64,000 nucleotides of DNA from Termitomyces sp. T153 (GCA_018296165.2 JACKQL020000058.1:62001-126000); one strand, 5' to 3'. Counted from the stretch's first letter, positions 35,201 through 47,643 are shown. Numbers and translations: made by a program. Notes: generated by a model not told the origin, from the letters alone.

Positions 35201-35889
35201 ATCAAGGAACTACCCATAAGTTTCTTTGATTAACCACCCAACAGCACATTCATAATTCATCCACAATCATGTCTGTGAGCTCAGCCAATAATTTCAGCCT
35301 TCTTGGTAGTGTACAAGTCATAGTGATACTGATGCCTGACACTAATCAGATGCTTAGTGAAAGAGACTGAAGATCTAAGTTCCAAACTTTTAAACTCTTA
35401 AAGATGAGTAAAGAAAGCCAGTTGAGCACTTATAAGAGACTGCCCAAGATTCATTTCTAAACAGCTGGATAGCACCCCCTATGTGCCAAATATTTGCAAC
35501 TAGTTTCTGTATGAGTGGAAAAGTGACTTTCTTTTTGTAAAAGCTGTATTTTTTTACTTGGCCAAACATGCTAACCACAGCCTGTTAAATGATTTTGGTG
35601 AGTCTGTTGTAATGATAAGAGTAGGAGGAATTGTCTGTTACTTTGCCCATGAAGTGGACTCTGTCTGATTTGATGTATCTGTCCACTGCTTCTGTAAACA
35701 ACCCAAATTTTGTTTGTCACATCTGTTTGGATATTTGATGTGAGGAGGTGGCAAGGTCATGAAGAGTGTATAAGCCACTGTACATGAGTTCAGAGAGACC
35801 CTGCTAGGAGAGGCTGGGACGATGTGAGTCACAATAGCCTGATGATCAGTTTCTGGAATCCAGGTTTGATTGGTGTGTATGTTAGAGTC

Positions 35890-37908
35890 TGTAAGGGGAA
35901 GGGACACTGCAGGTAAACCTGGCAAGAGCAGGCAGACACAAGTAATGAGCAAGAGTCAAAGGGGCACAAGGCAGCTCAGAGTTGAGCAAGGGTAAGTGCA
36001 GTGAGCCAAGCACAAGTATCAACACTGGGATCCTTACAGTCAGTTCAATGTATAGACAAGGAGAATACTGTTATTATTCAGTCAAAGAATATTCTATCCT
36101 ATATACTACATTTGGGGCTAGGCTATGACTAATGCTATATGTGATAAGTGGCCTGAGTATGCTAAGCAGTAATTACTAATAATATGTTGAAAGAAGAAAT
36201 AGGGTCCAATGACTATGAAGGACTGACTAATATTATCTGGAGGGTGCAGGGGCTTAGTAGCCAGTTGGTTGGTAATGCTAAAGATGATGCTGTTCCTATG
36301 ACTAGGGCTGGATAGAGTTGGAGTCACCTATCAGTATTACCTAACAGGGTCATCTCCTTACATCACCCCTCTCTCAAGGTTTGTTGACCCAACAAACAGT
36401 GTTACCTTCCCCAATAAGAGTGACTGCAATGAGCAGTGCCACATGATGCCTAAGCATAGTGGCCAAAAGCATAGTTGATGATTGTGGTCAAAGTACCAGG
36501 CTCCAGAGTAGAGAGAGTCATGGAGGGGGAGTCATGTCTATCAAAGAAGCTGGAGTAGCTCCCTTGTAAATGCTTGATATTGGTGAGCCTGAAGGGAGAG
36601 ATGAGGTTTTCTGGGTAGGAAGGGTAGAGGCCAGTGCTGGGAGTTGGGAACCCTCCAGCCAAGCACTAGAAAAGGGTGCAAGGGGCCTAGTAGGAATAGG
36701 GGTGGATGATGCAGTATCTCCCAAAGGTGCTAGTGCAGCAACTGTCAGTGCAATGTTGCCTGTGCACTGCTTCCACAATATGTGGACTCACTTCTTAGCT
36801 ATCTACTTTCCAATTACAACAAGGGCTTCTCCAATCTGCTGATTGGAGCCCCTGATAGAGATAAGCTAGCAGTCTCCTCCAGCCAAGCCAACCATAAAGG
36901 CAGCCAAGTGGGTACTAGAGATGTCTAAGGCTTTTTTAAGGCCCTGCTCCTAGTAACCAACCACATGTGCAATAAGAGAGTCAAGGAGTTCAAGTGTGCA
37001 CTCAAAATGTGGGGTATAACCATCCATAAGAAGTAGGTCCTGAGCAAGGAGGATGGTGAGGGGAGCATTAGAGGTAGGGCATACTACATATTGCAGAATG
37101 CAAGAGATGGGCATGGTAGAGGTTTGAGTAGTTGACTTGGGCTTTAGCTGCTCAGGAGGAGCTGATTGCATGGCTTTGCCCAAAGAGACTGTGCAGCTAC
37201 TCATACTAGGCTGTAAGGTTGTCCAGGCAGCAGCAACAGTAGCTACAGGTCTTGGCATATGAGTAGAACTAGTCTGCTCCTGAGTCCTGCCATGAGAGTT
37301 GACAGTCTCATAATAGTGACAGCTGAATTAGACAAGGTGGCAGAGGACAACATGGAGTCTTGAGGGTAGGGTGAGGCCAAAGGTAGGTTGTAGGTTGGGT
37401 GCTGTGGGCTAGAGATGCAGACAGCATAGTGAACTGAACAAGCTGTAAGAGGAAGGGACACTTCATGGATAAACCTAGCAAGAGCAGGCAGATACAAGCA
37501 ACAAGCAAGAGTCAAAGGGGCATGAGGCAGCTCAGAGTTGGGCAAGGAGCAAGAGCAGCAAGCCAAGCATGAGTATCAATGCTAGAGTCCTTACAGTCAG
37601 TTCAATGTGTAGACCAGGAAAACACTGTTATTGTTCAGTTAAAGGATATTCTATCCTATATACTACCTTTGTGGCTAGGCTATGACTAATGCTATATGTA
37701 ATAAGTGGCCTGGGTATGCTAAGCAGTAAGTATTAACAACATGTGAAAGGAGAAATAGGGTCCAATGACTATGAAGGACTGACTAATACTATCTTTAGAG
37801 TGCAGAGGCTTGGCAGCTAGTTGGTTGGTGATGCTAAAGATGATGCTGTTCCTATAACTAGGGTTGAAGTTACCTATCAGTATTACTTAACAGAGTTGTC
37901 TTCTTACA
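35890..37908 (-). mobile_element. Short non-autonomous LTR retrotransposon with 5-bp target duplication
   Basis: Two direct LTRs, 35890-36362 and 37444-37908, each start TGTAAG and end CTTACA. They are flanked by GAGTC on both sides (35885-35889 and 37909-37913). On the minus strand a purine run (CTTGAGAGAGGGGTGA) abuts the left LTR, so the left copy is the 3' LTR. The 1.08-kb interior has only a broken gag-like minus-strand frame (37258-36950, then 36778-36518) and no RT, so mobility would depend on another element. It lies inside the LINE-like element and splits its EEP/RT region. Confidence 0.85.
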
Positions 37909-39553
37909 GAGTCCATCAGGGCAGACCATGAAACTACAACTCAATCAATAATGTTGCCCCTATCTTTTGACAGCTAACCATGACATGTCCAATTGATGAA
38001 GTAGTTGTGGTCTGGAGTCAAGTGCCACAAGTCAATGCCTCCAGTTTCCATGAGAAACCTATTAAAAGATTGTCTTGCTATAACATTGTCTAAGGTGCAT
38101 TCTGATGCTGAGACTGTAGCATTGAGGTCACCAAAAACAGATCATGATGTCTTGTCTTCTTAACCATATCTATAAAATATAGCCAGAAGTCACAAGAGAT
38201 GCTATGCAAGTTAGTTTACAAGGAGCATAGATAGCAAAAATATGATGAATGTCAGATGACCTCTCTATTGGAAGTACCACATCAACAGCAACCACATGCC
38301 CTTGAAGTGAAGTGTTGCCCAATGATATTTTAGCAGCAACTTGAACATCCCTTGATATGCTCAATACAATTCTCCACTTAGCAAAAATATGATGAATGTC
38401 AGATGACCTCTCTATTGGAAGTACCACATCAACAGCAACCACATGCTCTTGAAGTGAAGCATTGCCCAATTAGATTTTAGCAGCAACTTAAACATCCCTT
38501 CATATGCTCAATATAATTCCCCATTTAGCTAGGTGTGAGCCTGCACAGCATACTCCATTCTCCTTAAAAGTCTCATAATTAGATAAGGGTAATATGAAAC
38601 CAGAATTAGACTGGATTCTGGTCTCAGATAGTATAAAGAAGTGAGGCAATATTTTGGTTATCAATGGACCAATATATGCTAATTTGACTGGACTGACCAA
38701 GCCATTTGTGTTGAGTGCACAGACCAAGAAATAAGAATGGGATATGGCAGGAGTAGCATGCACATATGTTACAAGAAAGGAAAGTACAAGAAAAAGTATA
38801 AGTCTAGCAAAAAAGGGGCAGGCAGATGGTTTAGCAAGAAATGACAAGCAATGTGTCAACCTGCTCATGTCAGACTTTTCTGTGAGGTCCTTCAGACTAG
38901 GGGGTATAATGACAGGGACACTTCTAGTCACAGTATTTGGTGGACAAGCAAGGTTTAAGATGTTGATGGGGTATTTAGAGAATGTAGGGAAAATAAGTGC
39001 AATAAACAATGGACAATGTTTACAAATTCAAGACAAGCTCCTCTGGCAACCCAACCACCTGCCCTGGTCAGCCCTTAAGGCATTGGCAGTGATATTGATA
39101 GGAGCCCATTCATATAGAGTTGCTCTGGTGATATAAATGTCCTTGTCAACCAGTGATAGAGAAAAGGAGGGAATCAATGAAGAACATACCATATTCTCCT
39201 CCTCATCCAACATATTCACAACCACAGATATTGAACCCTGTTTACTTGCTCCCATCAGATTGAGTTTACTTTCCTCTTTTTGCCTGTGGGGAGGGAGTCA
39301 TCATGAACAGGAACTGTGGTAAATTAGTCTGCCTGGCCAGAGTGGTTGGGGTTGGATTGGATGGTGCAGCAGGCATAGATGAAGTAGTTGTGGAGAGAGA
39401 TTTAGTTGTGCCCCTCATAATGCTTTCAAGCCTGCTGATAGTGTCTGCCAAATCCACCTTCCTGCTAGCCAAGACTTGTTTGATCTCAGCCATTATTGTC
39501 TGGAGCTCAGCCTTTTCAGGTGGGTCATCAGTTGTTAGAATGGTAGTGCACAA
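37909..39553 (-). pseudogene. EEP-type endonuclease domain remnant
   Basis: Motifs on the minus strand: LVCALNTNGLVSPVKLAYIG, HFFILSETRIQSNSGF, KWGIILSI (about 38.5-38.8 kb), HVVAVDVVLPIERSSD (38.25-38.45 kb, tandemly duplicated), FGDLNATVSASECTL and GGIDLWHLTPDHNYF (about 38.0-38.1 kb). They follow the order of exonuclease-endonuclease-phosphatase domains that nick target DNA. The continuation (NQTWIPETDHQAIVTHIVP) lies beyond the inserted LTR element at 35850. Stops interrupt it. Confidence 0.7.
38234..38527 (-). repeat. 147-bp tandem duplication inside the EEP domain
   Basis: Units at 38234-38380 and 38381-38527 are near-identical. 147 is a multiple of three, so the encoded block around VVAVDVVLPIERSSDIHHIF is repeated in frame. 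Confidence 0.85.
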
Positions 39554-40406
39554 GCTGACTAATTGGGTCTCTAGTTTACTGATTTGAGAATGTTGCCAAA
39601 TTTTGAGACCTTGAATGAGTAGTGCTTGCTGAGTAGCCCCAACTTAATGATTTATGTCTGAGATTGCAGTAAACATCTCCTTCTGGCTGTCCAGCAAACT
39701 CTCTTGCCTCATCTCTAGTGACATCATTTGACCCTTGAGTTTGCAAACCTCACATACCAGCAACCATCTTTGGAGACCTGATCACTCAACATAGCCTTGC
39801 ATAATGGGTTTTTATTGTAGTTCCATAGTAGTTCAGGAGGAGATATACCATTGAGGAATTTACATTTGAAGGATGAATCTTAAGTGTGTCCACCCAAGTG
39901 GTCATAGCAAAGATGACTAGATCAGAATTTAGGTTGGTCATATGACTTTTGACAAAGGACTTGGGTGCTGTTTTCCAAGCCCATCTCTCAATCAAGCTCT
40001 CCAGTTGGTCATAATCCCTAGCACCTGATACTACTAATTCAAACATTCTCTTGATTGGGATCTCCTTCAGAGGTTTGACACATGCAGCCTACTTGGACAC
40101 TGTAGCTGAGACTGCAAATGTACTGTGAGACATTAAACAATTAGCATTGGTGTCAGGATCCCTTGACCCTGAGGGGGCTCCTACAGAGCAAAAGAACCAC
40201 CTGGGCAGACTTGATAGCCAACAAGTATGTGGTTGAGTTGAGAAATAAGAGAATTAGGAAAGATAAACCTGGAAACTGATAGATTGAAAAGAAAGAGACA
40301 GGAGGATGAACACAAGTAAAAAGCAGACACAATAGGCAATCTCAAGGCTGGAGTGTAGCTATGGACTAGGGGACCTTATATAGCTGTAGAAAACTACTAA
40401 AAGGGG

Positions 40407-40740
40407 AAGCTGAAAGTGATCTGAGTCAAGTAGGAGTGATTTAACACAAGTGGAAGTAATTTAAGTCAAGTGGAAGTGATCTAAGTCAGGTGGAAGTGAT
40501 CTGAGTCAGGTGGAAGTGATCTATGCCATAGCAGGAAGTGATCTAAGTCATAGTAGGAAGTGATCTAAGTTATGAAGCAGTGATCTGGAACAAGGAAAGC
40601 AATCCTGGAAGTGATATGGGATAGGTGAAAGTGATCTGGAACCTGTGGAAGTGATCTGGGACAGGTGAAAGTGATCTGGAACCTGTGGAGTGATCTGGGC
40701 TGGGCCTGTAGAAATGATCTAGAACAGGAGAAATGATCTA
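40407..40740. repeat. Imperfect about 21-bp minisatellite (AAGTGATCTGAGTCAGGTGG-like)
   Basis: A dozen or so imperfect units of (G)GAAGTGATCTGAGTCAGGT. It lies where the 5' untranslated region of the minus-strand LINE-like element is expected. Whether it served as promoter or regulatory array is unknown. Confidence 0.75.
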
Positions 40741-41145
40741 AAACAGGAAAAATGGTCCTAGGGATGGCTAAAACCTGGATGTGGCTGAAACAAGACTGTG
40801 GCTGAGATCTGGGGGTGTGGCTGAGATTCAGAGAGGGGCTGTATAGAATCTGCAGTTGGATAATGGTGAAGGGAAGGAGGAAATGGTATGGGTCCTGACA
40901 ATTGGCAGGGAGGTGAAACATGATCTGGGGACCTCCAAAGGATGTGAAGATAGATGCAACCTTAAATCCTTGCTTCTCTATGTGTTTGTACAAGAATGTA
41001 CTCCTATGCCACCTAGCTGCTGTGCAGGAAACCAAAAAGAAGGCCTAAACACTGGCAACTAGATAGCTTAGCTGGCAATAGGAAGTAATGGGGGGCAAGT
41101 CAGTAACCATCCCAGAAGGCAAGAGCTAATAGATGTGAAGGGAAA

Positions 41146-42024
41146 TGAGGAGTCAAGTGAGGAATGTTGCTATTGCTAGTCTAAATTGCTAGATGGTAAC
41201 AAAAGGTCACTAGGTTGCAGGATAAATCAATGTAAACTGGGGGACAAATGCAAACTAGTTGCTAGCCATACTTGCTAGCATTACTAAGCTGTAATAACAC
41301 TAAGAGCACATACAGTCAGCACCCATGCTAGATCAAGCATGAGGTTGTCAAGTCTTGTCACTAAGTTGTTAACAATAATAAAGAGAGCAATAAGAAATCT
41401 GAAGCTGATAAGCTGAGCAATGATGAGGGAAATGATACTCTGTTGGTTACTTGTTGTCTCTATGTACAGGCAGTATTTATACTGTTCATAAGTATAGTAT
41501 TTAGAATTTAGTTGTCACCAGCAATGGTGTCTGCCAAAGTGTTTATGATACATCCTGGATGTCAGTACAGTAACCAAGTAGTCATATGCAATGTTAAGAA
41601 AAATGCATAATAAATGTCAGTTGCAAGAAAAGAGCATATCTGATGTCAATATCTGAAGTGTAGATGCTGTTCAGGTATGTTTGTAAGCAAGACAAGAAAA
41701 ATGATAGGTCAGGAATCACATGTTCTTATAGTATCTGTTTTTGAGAAGTTTGGTTGTTGCCAGTACTGTCACTAGCAATTGCCACTGAAAAAAGGTCTTG
41801 ACCTTATTGTTCTAGACCCAAGGGCCAGACTCCACATGATGAGGCTTGTGATCCAGAGGTCTCATGGTTGCTGAAATCTTCTGCAAAGGCTACATTGTTC
41901 CAGACTTAGGGCTAGACCTCATATGATAAGTGGCATGACTTGTGCATGATCATGTGGAACCTAGTCAGATGCTGTCCAATCAGAAATGCCAAAAATGGTG
42001 TTCAGCAACAATTAGGTCTTATCA
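41146..42024 (+). repeat. Long direct repeat, copy 2 (LTR-like)
   Basis: Matches copy 1 (30756-32221) from TGAGGAGTCAAGTGA to TCTTATCA. It is directly preceded by a purine run (GTGAAGGGAAA), which would suit a 3' LTR. TATA-type sequences (GTATTTATACTG) lie about 330 bp in. The nature of the parent element is unresolved. Confidence 0.6.
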
Positions 42025-42640
42025 ACAACACTGGGAGATGTTCAGATGGGATGTTGTTCCTGTTTGTGACACCTGGGTACAGGTCTAATAGTCTGCAGGA
42101 TAAGCACTTATTGCTCTTATTTTTCTTGCTCGCACTCCATCTAACTTCCCATGCAGGTTTAGTCTTTATTATCACAGACATGATATTCTCCAAGATGTCA
42201 ACCCTGGGCTCTGCTGACACTTCCTCTACATTGAACCAAAGTTCAACATAACATGCTGATGACATATTGGAGAGTCAGTCACTGAAGGGAGACACCACAA
42301 TGGGCAAACCTTTGAGATATTCATACCCAGATTCAGACACAGGATTTAGTATGAAGTTTTTAACAAGTGAGACAGGCATTTCAGCAGGTGAGTTTGAGAT
42401 GCAACCTTTGACAACTAATTGTGACCCTTTGGGATGAGAGCCAAAGAGATAGGATGAGAGCCAGAGAGATAGGATGAGAGCCAGAGAGATAGGATGAGAG
42501 CCAGAGAGATAGGATGAGAGCCAGAGAGATAGAGTTTTCTTCATTGGAGTCCATGTCAGAGTCCAGAGTGGGCAGGCAAATGCTGTTTTTTAGAGTGCAA
42601 GAAGTAAATCCAATGCTGCCAGAAAGCCAACACCCACACA
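42025..42640 (-). pseudogene. Unassigned transposon-like ORF remnant
   Basis: The minus-strand frames 42640-42381, 42544-42275 and 42265-42002 overlap. They read PVSLVKNFILNPVSESGYEY, then CYVELWFNVEEVSAEPRVDI and SCRLLDLYPGVTNRNNIPS. It looks like coding sequence, but no family was recognised. The minisatellite at 42432-42531 lies within it. Confidence 0.4.
42432..42531. repeat. 20-bp minisatellite, five units
   Basis: Unit GGATGAGAGCCAGAGAGATA, five head-to-tail copies, the first with one substitution (CCAAAGAGATA). On the minus strand it encodes a repeating ISLALILSLWLSSYLSGSH-like string because 20 is not a multiple of three. Confidence 0.9.
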
Positions 42641-42787
42641 TGACTGACTAGGGAGGCTTTATTGGTCAGGCCACACTGGAACAACTAATCAGCACATGAT
42701 GCAATGAAGCATAGTGACCACCATGCTTGTGACATGATTGGAAAAAGACACAGTTTCCCTAGTTTGACAGATTTGGGAGAGGGTCTG

Positions 42788-43959
42788 TGTCAGGTTCCGC
42801 TGACCATGGGGGCTCAGCTGCACTGGGTGAGTCCTTACTAGGCAGGCGTGATCCCCTTGCATGGGCAACCGGACACTCAAAAGCGTTCTGGACACTGATT
42901 GCTTGTGCAGATAGTTGGTGGGGTGTGATCCAAACAGGTCCGGGGAGGTCCAGGGAAGTCGGATTGCGAGGAAATGGGATGGGCTTGGCGGGGTTCAGGC
43001 AGAAGACCATATGGGAGATTTGCGGATGCAAAGGGGTAGGAGGCTATGCGATCAATGGGAGCGGAGCCAGGGTTTGATGGAAGATCAATTGGGGTTGATG
43101 GGGTCTGGAACCAAGCAAAGAGTGAGGTTTGGATCTGGTGAAAGAGTGTCAGGGTTCGTAATCGTAATCACGGAGTTTGTGAGGTCATTAAGGTTGAGGA
43201 AGACTTGGGCACAATGGCCGGACGGAGTCACTGAGACAGCGTCGGACGAAATGAAATGGAGTTGAGATGGAACAAGAATAGATTCAAGCAGAGATACGAA
43301 ACAATAATGAGAATGATAACAAAATGGAGACAAGACAAGACCGGGAGACTGAGATAAGACTGGGAGACTGAGAGTAAGGAAAACAAGACACGGAACACGG
43401 AACACAAGAAAGAAAACAATCAGACCATAGGTAACATTAACAATAGGTAGGTAACATCAAGACTAGAGTACGAAGAGCTACTCAATGTCTTATATACTGA
43501 CTACTGGAGAACTTCAGAGTATGTCAGCTGTGGCGGCGGGGCTTGGTGGAGCTCAACAGAGTTGGTGAGTGTCAGTTGTGATCAAGGGTCAGGCCACATT
43601 GATATGTTGATGGGATCATTTGGGAATGCAGGTCGCCCCGAGGTTGTCATGATACTCTGGAATGGGTCGGAGGAGCCAGGGTGTTGAGTTGATGATGGGT
43701 GGCAAAGATTGGGAACAGCAGGGGTGGTTCTCAGGGTTTGGGAGATCCAGGGTAAGTGTCAGTGGCTGTGGGGAAGGCGTCGAAGTTGGCCAGGGGGCTG
43801 TCGGAGTTAGCCAGAGAGGCATCGGAGTTAGCTGAGGGTGTGTTGGGGCTAATCAAAATAAGCGCAGGGCATGGGTGGAAGTTTGGCGGAGCGTTGGGGG
43901 TTTTGGGGAATGGGAGGTTGCTGGACGATGTGTGGGGGTCCAGGGGACAGGTCGTGACA
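42788..43959 (-). mobile_element. LTR L, solo, inverted relative to the element at 44020-50095
   Basis: 1172 bp. On the plus strand it begins TGTCAGGTTCCGC and ends GGTCGTGACA. It is the reverse complement of the LTR at 48945-50095 with high similarity. TGTCA/TGACA ends fit an LTR. Left flank is GTCTG (42783-42787); right flank is CCTAC (43960-43964). These do not match each other, but each matches a flank of another LTR nearby. CpG is ordinary here. Confidence 0.85.
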
Positions 43960-44019
43960 CCTACCCATGCCATGACCATGCTTGGTCAGTGAGGTCCCTT
44001 TCCAACACTTGGTCCAGAC
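43960..44019. other. 60-bp CpG-free spacer between oppositely oriented LTRs
   Basis: Runs from CCTAC to CAGAC. It has no CG, like the decayed host block and unlike the LTRs on either side. This fits a piece of the original host site, now inverted. Confidence 0.6.
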
Positions 44020-44290
44020 TGTCACGACCCGTTTCCTCGCAATCTGACTTCCCCGGACCTCCCTGGACCTGTTTGGATCACACCCCACCAACTATCCGCA
44101 CAAGCAATCAGTGTCCAGAACGCTTTTGAGTGTCCGGTTGCTCATGCAAGGGGATCACGCCCGCCTAGTAAGGACTTGCCCAGTGCAGCTGAGCCCCCGT
44201 GGTCAGCGGAACCTGACATAACATCAAGACTCTACCTTACCCTGTCCATGATGCCCACACTATCTCCACACACACAATCAAATAACTCTG

Positions 44291-44698
44291 ATGTCTATGG
44301 TCTACCCGTGCCTGGAAACCCTTATGATTCATACAGCCCTGCCCAATTTGCCGAGGCACATTGAGTTGTGGATCCGACACCAAACGTCCCCTCTGCTCCG
44401 GTTACATCCATACAATGGCTCCTCCCACAGACACCCTCCCCAACCCACACCCAACCTTGAACCCCTCACGCAGACCGTCCAATCATCTCCCACCCCACCC
44501 TTACCCTCTCCGCCAACTCCATTCCCTCACACAAAGTTGACCCCAACGTCACCCAAAGAACAGCATTTTAAAACCTGGCAACCATCCGACCAAATGAGCG
44601 ACAATGTCTCTGGCACCGTGCCAACCCTCCAACAAACAATAATGCCAACCCACCGCAAAACAGTCACCCATGGCGCAAAGGATCGCCAGCCACGATGA
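44291..44698 (+). pseudogene. Pro/Ser-rich ORF at the gag position
   Basis: 135 codons downstream of LTR S, proline-rich (PTPPLPSPPTPFPHTKLTP). Position suggests the remnant of a gag leader, but sequence alone does not prove it. Confidence 0.3.
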
Positions 44699-47643
44699 GA
44701 CCACTGAGAATGTGCTTCCCTGAAGCCCGCCTGTGGATCCACCGACCCACTAGCAACCCCGCAGACTGATGAATGCGACTAATCACCAACAACATTACTG
44801 AACCCTACTACCGACCACCTGACCCTCACCGCGATCACCTCCGAGGAACTATGCCCTCTGACAACTAGCCCTGAAATCACCAAAATCAAGCTCAACCCAA
44901 CAACCCCAACAACAGAGCAAGAACCCCAGACCTAGGCTCCGCTCCAACCCCAGAACCTGCTTCCAGTCAGTTGGGGACCTTGGTCGACTCAGCCGTCACC
45001 CCCGCCCAACAAATGAAGGGGCTCCGACACCTCTGACCCAACCCCAACAACCCCAGAACAAGACCAAGACACCCCTGAGCTTCTAGACAGTCAGGAAGAG
45101 AATGGCTACGCACCTCCACCCCGCTGCCCAAAGCACAGCCCCAAAGTTAACAAGGAGAACCATGGCACCCCAACTCTTGACAAGGGACAACTCTGGACCG
45201 TGCCGCTATCTCAACACCTTCTTCCACACAATCCGGAACCCCCGACATTGAGGACCCTTGATGCCGACCCTCCCCGCATGCCACTCCCAAACCTAAACTC
45301 CACCACCAGACTCCACCACCTCCCACAAAGGGACCCCCAGCATAGGAGCCACCCCGAACTAACTATAGGAAAAAGGACCCTATACGAAGTAGTTCCTCTA
45401 AGTACTCTAAATTCGCTGACATGTTCATATAAGGGAGGGAGAAGCTCCACCATCATCCAGAAAACGTTGATCAGCTGCTCAAGCGACCTGACGACCCAAA
45501 GGGCACACGCTCCGATATCCTTAAAGGACCTCCCCCACCTGGCTTGACAACCTAAACAACCCCGCACTAGCCCAAAACTGCCCGACCCACTCCAAACCCC
45601 TCGACACAGCTCTGGACCCTGGCAACATGACTCCAGGGCCTCCGCTCTGACTCTGACATTTGATCAAGGGGACCTACGGCGCCAACCCAACAACAATGCC
45701 CTGGTAGCCCCAACTCTGCAATATAAATCACCACCAGCTCCGAACCCCGCCCCTATGCCGGAATATGTCCATCAAACAGGGACCACATCATTGGAGTACC
45801 CAGAAGCAGGCCACATGCAAAGTACCCTCTCCAGAGTACCCTAAGGTTGCTGATGCCCTCCCCAAAAAGATGCCGCACGCCCCAACAATAATTTGACATT
45901 GAAGGAAGTGCTGCCCACCTACCACCAGCAAAGGACATCACATGCCGCGACCCCCGCCCTCGGAGTCCCAGCCCACCACCATCCCACTCCCCTCACCCAA
46001 CACAGATTGCTCCCAATGAGAAAACAAAACAAAACTCCGGGACCCTCAAAGTAATTCCCCCCAAAAGTTTCACACACCCCCAGAGAACCCAACCACAACT
46101 GACGGATATCAACTCCGGAGCCCAAGAAATGATGAAGTGGCCCCTCCGACTCCGCCCCAAACCCTTGAGGGACAAGAGACAACTCCCAAGGAAGCGTACC
46201 AAAACCTACTCCGCCCCCTCCACTTGTAGTAACCCCTGAACCACTCTGGAACACAAGTGGAAGAATGCCCTAACCCCGTCAACAGACTAAACCCACCCCC
46301 CAACCCCCATACTGACCCCGAACCCCTGGTCCTTGCGCTTGGAACGACGGACCAACAAAATATGTTTCGGGCCCGTCGCCCTGCTCTGCAACCCCCAAAG
46401 TCTTTCTGCTGGGACGATCCGTTGCCAACCAAACCCCGCACTACCCCTACCAAAAGAAGCACCCCAAGCCCTAGAAGACAAAAGCAATGTCACGTAGGTG
46501 GCCTAGGGCCCACAGACCCCGACTCCGGACCAGGAGAAACTTATGGGGACTGGTCACCCCAAATCCCACCCCCTTGTCACCGGCACTCCAAAGCACACTA
46601 AACACCCCTGAGCACACCTGCCCATGAACACAACCCTCCAGAGCGCGACATCGACCAGAACCAATATTTCGGAATGCAACAAAGCCCTGACCCTGTGTGC
46701 CTTTCATCGAATACAATACTCCAGAGCTCAACAGAACCCTGCCATATGCAGCCCCACCAAAACATAGATCCCAGGGCAACCCAAGTCAAGAAATCGGATC
46801 CTCACCCTAAGGGAGTATCTCCGCCCCCACACTGACCAAACCCACAGCCCAGGACAACCGGAGAACCAGCTCCCGCCAACTTATTACAAGGACCCCCCTC
46901 TGGACCAACTATGCTGCAAGGACAAACCTCGCCCCACCAACCCCACCAATGAAGAGGGCCCTGCTGCCTTTGCCACCAGCGTCAGCATAAGAGCCAGATC
47001 ACGGGAAGACCTCCGTCCCTCCCACCAACTGCACTGACAAGAAAACCAAAGCCCCAAACCTCGCTGGACACACGTGAAAGATTCGAAGGTCCACCCTCCT
47101 GTACCAACACGGCGCACGTCCCCACTGCAGACTGAAGAAAACCCCTACACTCCTGGTCGGAAATTCTGAGAATCAAACCCAATAACACCATCCCAACATG
47201 CCACAGAACTCCACAGGAGAACTCCCACCACCCCCGCCAAACCTTGGGAGCCCTCCCTGCAATGCTCCGCCCTGTCCTGACAAACCCTGGGACTAGCCAG
47301 CACAGACAGCACTAGTGGGCATAACCCCCACCTCTGGATTCACTAGGGATTCAACTCCCACTCACACCCCTGCGTGTTTTGCTTACTTTGCCCTCATACA
47401 AACTAAAACCTCACTTCACATGCCCAGGGACCAAGAAAAGAACATGTTCACGTACAACAATTATATATATATATATATACAAGGCGAAGGAGGCAGCAAG
47501 TCCAAAAGCAACAAGAAACGGGGCCCGCACCCAACCCTCACTCCCTCCCCAGATCCCCCGGCAACCCTATCCCCAGATCGACTTCCATCTGGGCCCGCAC
47601 CACTGCCAAGACCTCTGCCAACCCTGGCAACGCCTCCCCCATG

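Larger units (their letters stand above)
32222..40560 (-). mobile_element. Decayed LINE-like element (ORF1, EEP endonuclease, RT, RNase H)
   Basis: Reading right to left on the minus strand: an ORF1-like piece (ESLIERWAWKTAPKSFVKSH, 40046-39786), a short frame at 39553-39266 with TTILTTDDPPEKAELQTIMA, and an EEP-type endonuclease (39009-37910). The RT follows (34906-34150: CGLLIFNFLANSPMMWLN, SETQVATQSGIQTHDLMSFL, TLFLLKRDQMKSFNYLS), then thumb/connection pieces (33878-33125) and RNase H (GHNISILQGELMGLVAELI, near 32900). The arrangement is common in agaricomycete retroelement ORFs. All parts have stops, CpG is absent, and an LTR element (35890-37908) is inserted in the EEP-RT junction. The 5' and 3' limits are approximate. 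Confidence 0.78.

Noticed and set aside
42432..42531. Possible CRISPR or satellite centromere
   Set aside because: Only five 20-bp units with no spacers; too short for centromeric repeats.
42788..44218. DNA transposon with terminal inverted repeats
   Set aside because: The inverted ends are whole LTR ends. They continue into longer homology with LTR R, and the flanking 5-bp sequences pair across LTRs instead of around this unit.
47461..47482. TA-rich run as a promoter
   Set aside because: A simple (TA)n microsatellite inside the element; no context for a start site.
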